Part shown: positions 57,942 through 64,000 of the stretch, in pieces
Layout: every line of letters begins with the position of its first letter
Position numbering within the stretch: the first letter of the stretch is position 1
Source: Marinomonas arctica
Lineage (GTDB): Bacteria > Pseudomonadota > Gammaproteobacteria > Pseudomonadales > Marinomonadaceae
Length of the DNA stretch: 64,000 nucleotides
Reading direction: 5' to 3'
Assembly (NCBI RefSeq): GCF_003259225.1
Contig: NZ_QHJF01000017.1
Location: forward strand, 1-64,000
The notes under the pieces: generated by a model
The model's input: the letters and a program-made list of their open reading frames with translations, nothing else
Databases searched by the model: none
What the model was told of the DNA's origin: nothing
Made by a program: the position numbers and the translations under genes

Positions 57942-59147
57942 ATGTCATTTGCTGAATTAGATTTGGATCCCACCATCGAACAAGCCATTAGTGATCTCGG
58001 CTTCGAAACCCCAACAGAAATACAAGAGCAAGCCATTCCAATCGCCCTAGATGGCTCTGACCTTCTTGCCACTGCACCAACAGGCACAGGCAAAACCATC
58101 GCCTTCTGCGCACCAGCTATTCAGCATATTCTTGACCGTGATGAACAATCCACCACAGCACCAAAGGTACTGATATTGGCCCCAAGCCGAGAGCTTGCAC
58201 GTCAAATTTTTAATGTGGTTGAACAACTAACCAAGCACACACGCATCCAGTCACACCTGATTATTGGTGGCACACCCTACGGCATGCAACAACAACAATT
58301 AAGCGAACCATGCGACATCCTTGTGGCCACACCAGGTCGATTGGTCGAGTTGGATGAAAAACGCTGGCTCGATCTCACCGATGTGACTTACTTTGTTATC
58401 GACGAAGCTGACCGCATGCTAGACATGGGGTTTGTTAGCGCTATCAATCATATTGCCAAAGAATTACCACAAGAACACCAAACGCTGATGTTTTCCGCCA
58501 CATTAGAAGGCGAAAAAATGGGGCGTTTTGCCAGCGCATTGCTAAACAGCGAAACACAACAAATTCGCCTAGGTGAGTCATCTCGCACTGTTCCTAGCCA
58601 AATTCGTCAAATCGCTTATCGTGTAGACAGTGAAGAACACAAAGAGGCTGTATTAAAACACCTACTCACTCAGGAGCGAGTTCAACAAGCCGTATTGTTT
58701 GTTTCGAACCGTGAGCATGTCGATGTTTGGGTACAGCGTGTTCGTAATATGGGCTTAATGTGTGACGGCCTGCACGGCGAAATGAAACAAGGCGACCGCA
58801 GCGAACATATGAAACAAATGAAACGCGGACGCTTACAAGTATTAGTCGCAACCGACGTTGCCTCACGCGGTATCGACCTGCCGGAAATAAATACCGTGAT
58901 TAACCTTCGTTTACCACGTAAGGCGGACTCTTACATTCATCGAGCTGGGCGCGCGTCAAGAGAAGGCGCACCGGGCGATTGCATTTCGTTAATCGACATT
59001 AACGATCTGCCTATGATCGAAAAAATTCAACGCTTTATGCAAGCCAACATCAAGTTTGGTCGCATTGAAGGCCTAGAACCGAAGACCAAAGCACGCTCAC
59101 CAAGCAGCAAGAAGAAAAAGAAAAAACCAGCACCAAGTAAAAAATAA
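57942..59147 (+). CDS. SrmB-like DEAD-box RNA helicase
   Basis: 401 residues: Q motif (FETPTEIQEQAI), Walker A APTGTGKT (45-52), PSRELA, TPGR, VIDEADRMLD, SAT, RGID and HRAGRASR. The last reads as a variant of HRIGRTGR. Resembles SrmB, which helps 50S subunit assembly; the C-terminus is a Lys-rich tail (SSKKKKKKPAPSKK). The ATG at 57942 fits the family start; the frame is open to 57906. Confidence 0.87.
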   Translation: MSFAELDLDPTIEQAISDLGFETPTEIQEQAIPIALDGSDLLATAPTGTGKTIAFCAPAIQHILDRDEQSTTAPKVLILAPSRELARQIFNVVEQLTKHTRIQSHLIIGGTPYGMQQQQLSEPCDILVATPGRLVELDEKRWLDLTDVTYFVIDEADRMLDMGFVSAINHIAKELPQEHQTLMFSATLEGEKMGRFASALLNSETQQIRLGESSRTVPSQIRQIAYRVDSEEHKEAVLKHLLTQERVQQAVLFVSNREHVDVWVQRVRNMGLMCDGLHGEMKQGDRSEHMKQMKRGRLQVLVATDVASRGIDLPEINTVINLRLPRKADSYIHRAGRASREGAPGDCISLIDINDLPMIEKIQRFMQANIKFGRIEGLEPKTKARSPSSKKKKKKPAPSKK

Positions 59148-59170
59148 GGCTGGTTAAGCACTATAGAAAC

Positions 59171-59199
59171 AAAAAAAGGCACCGTTGGCGCCTTTTTTT
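59171..59199. terminator. Bidirectional terminator between helicase gene and ribA
   Basis: AAAAAGGCACC and GGCGCCTTTTT pair except for one mismatch, with A-runs left and T-runs right. Confidence 0.8.
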
Positions 59200-59230
59200 A
59201 TGGGTAATGTAGCGTTCAATATTTCACTAC

Positions 59231-59845
59231 CTACTCGGGATCAAACTTCAATGTATGCAATTTTCGCTTAGCTTTGGTTTCCAGATAAGATCGATTGTGT
59301 TGATTAACATGCACTTTCGTCGGCACAAGTTCAACAACGTCAATGCCATGCTCTATTAGTTGCTGCGCTTTATCCGGGTTATTCGTTAATAAACGTACTT
59401 TTGCGACACCAAGTGCTTGCAGCATTTCTGCCGCAATACCAAAATCGCGCCCATCATCAGGCAAATGCAACATTTCATTGGCTTGATACGTATCATAACC
59501 TTGATCTTGCAAAGCATAGGCTTCAAGTTTTGCGTACAAACCAATACCACGGCCCTCTTGACGCAAATAAAGAATATAGCCACCTTCCTCATTAATGCGG
59601 TCAATCGCTTCGTCTAACTGCTCACCGCAATCACAACGGCCGGACCCGAAAACATCGCCCGTCAGACACTCGGAATGAAGACGTACTAATGGCACACTGG
59701 CGTTGGTTTGCTTTTGCTTTCCTTCAAAAAATATCCCTATATGCTCCTTGCCTGAATCATCTCCATCAAAAGAAATGAATTCGGCCATCACGTCGCCCGC
59801 CCTGACGGGGATAATTACTCGACGCTTGATTGTCAAATTACTCAT
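59231..59845 (-). CDS. ribA: GTP cyclohydrolase II
   Basis: 204 residues, first step of riboflavin synthesis. Zinc ligands are C60, C71, C73 in [29 protein letters not shown] carries catalytic residues. Stand-alone RibA like E. coli's (196), without the fused RibB domain. Confidence 0.94.
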   Translation of the reverse strand: MSNLTIKRRVIIPVRAGDVMAEFISFDGDDSGKEHIGIFFEGKQKQTNASVPLVRLHSECLTGDVFGSGRCDCGEQLDEAIDRINEEGGYILYLRQEGRGIGLYAKLEAYALQDQGYDTYQANEMLHLPDDGRDFGIAAEMLQALGVAKVRLLTNNPDKAQQLIEHGIDVVELVPTKVHVNQHNRSYLETKAKRKLHTLKFDPE

Positions 59846-59946
59846 AATGTTTCTCTACTAGGGACTTATTTTTTACTTTCACAAGTATATCGCCCATTTA
59901 TTTGGTCAAAAGCTGAAATATCAATGCTAAATAAGGAAATAGCACC

Positions 59947-60420
59947 TTAAATCAAATGGTCCAAAGGCAAAGATGTGCTCTCTTTTACACTACGCAGTAA
60001 AAAACTCGACTGCACACCAGTGACACCAGGAATACGGGTAAGCTTACCCAACAAAAAATCGTGGTACTTCTCCATGTCTTCTACCACGACTTCTAATAAA
60101 TAATCGCAGTTTTGCCCTGTCACCAGATTACAGTTTCTTACCTCGGGAAAACTGTCTACCTGTTCTTCAAACACATTAAAACGATCCGGTGTATGTCGAT
60201 CCATACTGATCTGAATAAACGCGGTGAGTTTTAAACCTAAGCTTAATCGTTTTAACAACGTCACCTTTCGATCTATGATACCACTTTCTTCTAATGCCTT
60301 TACACGCCGCAGACAAGGTGAAGCAGATAACCCTACGCGATCTGCCAACTCTTGGTTGGTTAAGCTAGAATCTTGCTGTAACTCTCGCAAAATACTCAAA
60401 TCAATTTTATCGAACCCCAT
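59947..60420 (-). CDS. Lrp/AsnC-family transcriptional regulator
   Basis: 157 residues. N-terminal winged helix with LTNQELADRVGLSASPCLRRV, C-terminal RAM domain (about 67-145) for an amino-acid effector. Divergent from leuA, so a role in leucine or branched-chain metabolism is plausible but inferred. Start is ATG 60420; an in-frame TTG just before is less likely. An AT-rich palindrome lies 40 bp upstream. Confidence 0.87.
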   Translation of the reverse strand: MGFDKIDLSILRELQQDSSLTNQELADRVGLSASPCLRRVKALEESGIIDRKVTLLKRLSLGLKLTAFIQISMDRHTPDRFNVFEEQVDSFPEVRNCNLVTGQNCDYLLEVVVEDMEKYHDFLLGKLTRIPGVTGVQSSFLLRSVKESTSLPLDHLI

Positions 60421-60459
60421 CAATCACCCCAAAAGCTCTAAAATACAAACGTATTGCGC

Positions 60460-60478
60460 AATATAATGCCATTATATT
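60460..60478. promoter_or_regulatory. AT-rich palindrome, candidate autoregulatory site of the Lrp-type gene
   Basis: AATATAAT-GCC-ATTATATT, 8-bp perfect arms. The minus-strand TATAAT within it (60471-60476) is probably the -10 of the regulator gene, with TTGCGT (60496-60501) as a -35 at 19 bp. Size and composition suit an Lrp-type site. Confidence 0.5.
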
Positions 60479-60613
60479 TGTTTTTTCTATAAAAAACGCA
60501 ATCTTTTACTCAATAAAATTCGTTATGATAGAAACCAGAGAAAGTCACTTAACCAAGTGAATGCAATAACCACTAGAGCTTACCAGCTCCAATACAGAAA
60601 GAAGGGAAAGATC

Positions 60614-62302
60614 ATGACATCTTTTGACCATACAGCTTTTGACCATAGAAAATACACGCCATTCAAGCCTGTTGCTATTGAAAACCGCACCTGGCCTGAC
60701 AAAACAATCACTAAAGCGCCGATTTGGTCTAGTGTAGACTTACGCGATGGCAACCAAGCATTGGTTGAACCTATGACGGTGGAACAAAAGAAACAATTTT
60801 TTGCCCTTCTAGTGGACGTGGGATTTAAAGAAATCGAAGTGGGTTTCCCTGCCGCTTCTCAATTGGATTTTGACTTTGTTCGCTGGTTGATTGAAGAAGA
60901 CCAAGTACCAGATGACGTGTATATCCAAGTATTGACTCAAGCGCGCCCTGAATTGATTGCTCGCACTTATGAGTCACTAAAAGGGGCCAAAAAAGCCATC
61001 GTGCACGTCTACAACTCAACCTCAACGACGCAACGTGAACAAGTATTCCGTATGGACATGGATGGCATCAAGCAAATCGCTGTCAACGGCGCAAAATGCG
61101 TAAAAGAACATGCAGAGAAACACCCAGAAACAGAATGGGTGTTCCAGTATTCTCCTGAAAGTTTTACGGGCACAGAAATCGATTACGCGATTGAAGTGGT
61201 CGATGCGGTTGCCGACGTGTGGCAACCTACACCAGACAATAAAATCATCATTAATTTGCCCGCTACCGTTGAAGTATCAACACCAAACCGTTATGCGGAT
61301 CAAATTGAATATTTTTGTCGCCACGTGAAAAATCGCGACTGTATGTTTATTAGCTTGCATACACACAATGACCGCGGCTGTGGCGTCGCGGCAGCAGAAT
61401 TAGGCATTATGGCTGGCGCAGACCGTATTGAAGGCACCTTGCTTGGCAACGGTGAGCGCACAGGCAACATGGACGTCGTCACTATGGCGATGAACATGTA
61501 CAGCCAAGGAATTGATCCAGAGTTGGCGTTAGGCGATATGGACCGCATCATAAGTGTGGTTCAAGCCTGCACCTTGCTACAAGTTCACCCACGTCATCCA
61601 TACGCAGGCGAATTGGTGTTTACCGCTTTCTCTGGCTCTCATCAAGACGCCATTAAGAAGTGTTTGGCAAACCAAACCGATGACAAACCTTGGGATGTGG
61701 CGTATTTGCCCATTGACCCTCGTGATGTGGGCCGTAGCTACCAAGAAGTTATTCGCGTCAACAGCCAATCAGGCAAAGGCGGTGTGGCTTATACTCTTGA
61801 GCAAGAATACGGCTTGGCTTTGCCGCGCTGGTTGCAAGTTGAATTCAGCCCTGTAGTCCAACGCTTTGCTGAAAAAGATGGTGGGGTTGTCGATGCAGAG
61901 TCCATGAAAAACTTGTTTGAGACAAGCTTTATGACAGGCAACGCACCTTATAAATTGGGCAAATACGATCTTACTAAGGACGATGTGGACACAGTCAACG
62001 CTGAATTGATTAGCACTAGCACAAAAGTGAAAATCACGGGGAATGGCAATGGTGCGTTGTCTGCTTTTAGTGAAGCATTAGGCAAGCACTTCAACATGCG
62101 AGTGGACATTATTCAATATCAAGAGCACGCATTGACCGTTGGTAGTGACTCGCAAGCCATTGCCTATGTTCAAGCCAACATTGAAGGTGATCGTTTCAAC
62201 GGTGTCGCCATTGATAACGACATTGTTTCGGCCTCCATTCAGGCACTATTGGCCACAGTGAACCAAAAAGTTGCTCAAAACCAAAACGTTGCTGTCGCTT
62301 AA
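60614..62302 (+). CDS. leuA: 2-isopropylmalate synthase (long form)
   Basis: 562 residues, of the about 560-residue Pseudomonas-type form (E. coli's is 523). Metal/substrate motifs DLRDGNQAL near 46 and HTHNDRG near 250; the C-terminal about 120 residues are the regulatory domain for leucine feedback. First committed step of leucine synthesis. The ATG at 60614 has AAGGGAAAG upstream. I found no leader peptide with Leu codons. Confidence 0.94.
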   Translation: MTSFDHTAFDHRKYTPFKPVAIENRTWPDKTITKAPIWSSVDLRDGNQALVEPMTVEQKKQFFALLVDVGFKEIEVGFPAASQLDFDFVRWLIEEDQVPDDVYIQVLTQARPELIARTYESLKGAKKAIVHVYNSTSTTQREQVFRMDMDGIKQIAVNGAKCVKEHAEKHPETEWVFQYSPESFTGTEIDYAIEVVDAVADVWQPTPDNKIIINLPATVEVSTPNRYADQIEYFCRHVKNRDCMFISLHTHNDRGCGVAAAELGIMAGADRIEGTLLGNGERTGNMDVVTMAMNMYSQGIDPELALGDMDRIISVVQACTLLQVHPRHPYAGELVFTAFSGSHQDAIKKCLANQTDDKPWDVAYLPIDPRDVGRSYQEVIRVNSQSGKGGVAYTLEQEYGLALPRWLQVEFSPVVQRFAEKDGGVVDAESMKNLFETSFMTGNAPYKLGKYDLTKDDVDTVNAELISTSTKVKITGNGNGALSAFSEALGKHFNMRVDIIQYQEHALTVGSDSQAIAYVQANIEGDRFNGVAIDNDIVSASIQALLATVNQKVAQNQNVAVA

Positions 62303-62331
62303 TATCGCACAACGGTTTAACAGTTAACTAA

Positions 62332-62367
62332 AAAAAACCGAAAATCCTTGAGATTTTCGGTTTTTTT
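62332..62367 (+). terminator. Intrinsic terminator after leuA
   Basis: AAAAAACCGAAAATC pairs with GATTTTCGGTTTTTTT (14 bp, loop CTTGA). Confidence 0.9.
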
Positions 62368-62394
62368 ATCACTCGCTCTATTCAGCAAAAAAGA

Positions 62395-62646
62395 TTAAGG
62401 CAATAATTTATCCACCAAAACACAATCCCCAGTCTCGTTTCTATTCGCCTTCACTCTGTCTAGAATTTTTTGTGCAACGTCTTTTTGGCGTTGACTGACG
62501 TACTTAGAGTCCACGGTTTTCTGCACATTACTCAAATACGCGTCTAGCTTAGGCGTACAATAATCGTCAAATGCCAAAGCATTACTAGACGTGGCAATAG
62601 TAACGGCACTAACAAAAGCGACAGAGAACAAGGTTTTTGGTGACAT
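62395..62646 (-). CDS. Small exported protein of unknown function
   Basis: 83 residues. Signal peptide (cleavage near ALA at about 24) and a 59-residue mature part with two Cys (YCTPK, GDCVL), which may form a disulfide, and a Lys/Gln-rich helix between them. I do not recognise a family. Start at 62646 with TTAGGAAA upstream; the frame is open to 62751 but those residues would precede the signal peptide. Confidence 0.6.
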   Translation of the reverse strand: MSPKTLFSVAFVSAVTIATSSNALAFDDYCTPKLDAYLSNVQKTVDSKYVSQRQKDVAQKILDRVKANRNETGDCVLVDKLLP

Positions 62647-62807
62647 AATATTTCCTAATAAAGATGTGCATTTAGCAAAAATTAGACCACAGGCCGTCCG
62701 ATAATTAAACAGAAAGCAGCATTTGTGCTGTGCTTTTGCATATTTAGACAATCCAACAAGTAGGCAGATTTTTCACCACCTACTTATTTGAGAAACAACA
62801 TTGCCCT

Positions 62808-64000
62808 CTATAGGGTAATGACTGTATCACAAGTTTTGCGGACCAAATCAGGATCGTGACTCACCATAAGGACAGCGCACCCTGTTTCCCGCGCCAACTC
62901 TACCAGCAAATTTGTGACATCCTTAGCCGTGATTGGATCTAAGCGCGACGTCGGTTCATCCGCAAATAAAAACACAGGATCCAAAAGCAAAGCTCGCAAA
63001 ATGGCAAAGCGCTGCAACTCGCCTCCAGAAACATCAAGACAGGTACGCTGCAAAATGCTTTCCGGCAGATTCAAGCGAGTCATCAAAGGCACAATTCGTT
63101 CTTGTGCTATGTTATGCAAATCTACCAGATCCTTTAATAAGGTGCCTAATGACACACTTGATGTAAACGCGGACGGAGGATCTTGATATAACTTTAACCA
63201 TTGATAGGGCTTCGCCGTATGATTTGATCGAGTCACTAATCCTGCCGACACGGGCAAAAGTCCTAGCAACGCATCCCCTAGAGATGACTTACCACAACCA
63301 CTGTCACCCACGACACCAACCACTTCGCCTTTGTTAATTGAAAAAGACACGTTCTCAAACAAAGTTCGCCCGCCTCGCTCAATAGCAAGATTCTCTGCCA
63401 CCAGCACCGTTTCTGTCGTTTTATTCGCCAAAGCGACGCTAACATCTGGCCACGACTTTGGCTCCGCTGCAATCAATTCCCGAGTGTAATGATTCTGTGG
63501 ATTAGTCAGCACATCTAGGGCATCGCCCTGCTCTACTAATCGCCCTTGTTTCATCACTAACAGCGAACCACCTAGCTGACGAGCAATCGCCACATCGTGG
63601 GTAATAGTCAACAAACTGCCCTCTATCGAACGCGATTGCAGTAAGCGCACGATACCGTCGCGACGAGAAACGTCCAAACCTTTGGTTGGTTCATCCGCCA
63701 AAATCACATGAGCACCGCCCGCCGTCGCGGCCGAGATAGCCAAACGCTGAGCCATCCCACCTGACAATTGGCCTGGCCGTTTGTGCGCGCTATCAGCCAA
63801 ACCAACATCAAGAAGATCTTGCTGTGCAGAAGCTTGCGCGTCATTCTGACTCTTGCCTTGCACATGCTGATATACCTCAGCCACCTGATTGATACCCTTC
63901 ATCAACGGATCCAAAGCATGCCAAGGCTCTTGGGGTAACATCACCAAATCCCGCCCCCACAAGGCCTGCCGTTGTTCGAGAGTCAAGGCTTTACCAAATA
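62808..64000 (-). CDS. Tandem-domain ABC transporter ATPase, 5' end outside window
   Basis: At least 397 residues, still open at the right edge. The first ABC domain lacks its Walker A in the window but has LSGGMAQRL, VILADEPTKGLD and THDVA; the second has GDSGCGKSS, VSGGELQRF and LFADEPTSRLD. The layout (two ABC domains in one chain, Dpp/Opp type like GsiA/YejF) suggests a peptide or nickel importer whose permeases lie to the right. Some second-domain residues are loose matches, so which substrate is carried is unknown. Confidence 0.8.
   Translation of the reverse strand, partial: FGKALTLEQRQALWGRDLVMLPQEPWHALDPLMKGINQVAEVYQHVQGKSQNDAQASAQQDLLDVGLADSAHKRPGQLSGGMAQRLAISAATAGGAHVILADEPTKGLDVSRRDGIVRLLQSRSIEGSLLTITHDVAIARQLGGSLLVMKQGRLVEQGDALDVLTNPQNHYTRELIAAEPKSWPDVSVALANKTTETVLVAENLAIERGGRTLFENVSFSINKGEVVGVVGDSGCGKSSLGDALLGLLPVSAGLVTRSNHTAKPYQWLKLYQDPPSAFTSSVSLGTLLKDLVDLHNIAQERIVPLMTRLNLPESILQRTCLDVSGGELQRFAILRALLLDPVFLFADEPTSRLDPITAKDVTNLLVELARETGCAVLMVSHDPDLVRKTCDTVITL

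Overview
This window looks like a contiguous piece of a gammaproteobacterial chromosome. Gene content and order (fimV-truA-trpFBA-accD-folC-dedD-cvpA-purF-metZ, epmC-pdxB, a divergent gcvT / glyA-gcvH-gcvP locus, groESL beside fxsA), the moderate GC content and the protein families suggest an Oceanospirillales-type marine bacterium. Marinomonas is my best guess, but that is an inference from memory of gene order, not a search. I see no phage, insertion sequence, integron, CRISPR array or plasmid genes; nearly everything reads as core or catabolic/transport chromosome.

Layout. 0-0.3 kb: two tRNA genes on the minus strand (Gly-GCC, cut by the left edge, and Glu-UUC) with a stringent-type promoter. 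0.3-3.3 kb: YajG-like lipoprotein, alaA and htpX, the last with a very good sigma-32 promoter. 3.3-5.8 kb (minus): PilZ/YcgR-like c-di-GMP receptor, pdxB, epmC. 5.9-12.1 kb: glycine/one-carbon locus with gcvT facing away from glyA-gcvH-gcvP; two near-identical GTTTCC-N4-GGAAAC palindromes sit on the two divergent promoters. 12.2-15.8 kb: accessory genes (HExxH/LPD1-like protein, small exported protein, AlaX-type editing protein, a 51-aa unannotated small ORF, exported class 3 lipase). 16.2-22.7 kb: enolase-superfamily enzyme followed by a complete Dpp/Opp-type ABC importer, probably one catabolic operon. 22.8-26.9 kb: Fur-type promoter and an iron-siderophore ABC importer. 26.9-34.0 kb (minus): uup, a DUF2760 gene and two divergent Hsp70-family genes packed 3 bp apart. 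34.4-38.8 kb: two-gene RND efflux pump.

38.8-50.7 kb (minus): the conserved fimV-to-metZ block covering pole/pilus function, tRNA pseudouridine, tryptophan, fatty acid, folate, cell-division, purine and methionine genes. 50.8-57.8 kb: EAL protein, groESL (sigma-32-like promoter), fxsA, alkyltransferase-like protein, yajQ, a panE-like reductase, cvfB-like and DUF1415 genes. 57.9-64 kb: SrmB-like DEAD-box helicase, ribA, an Lrp-family regulator divergent from leuA, a small exported protein, and a tandem-domain ABC ATPase that runs off the right edge.

The most interesting items are regulatory or poorly described: the paired palindromic operators of the split glycine-cleavage locus together with an intrinsic terminator between glyA and gcvH; the DUF2760-Hsp70-Hsp70 operon; the enolase-superfamily/Dpp operon with a palindrome over its promoter; and the 51-aa gene. 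I found no clear evidence of a wholly new defence or mobile system.
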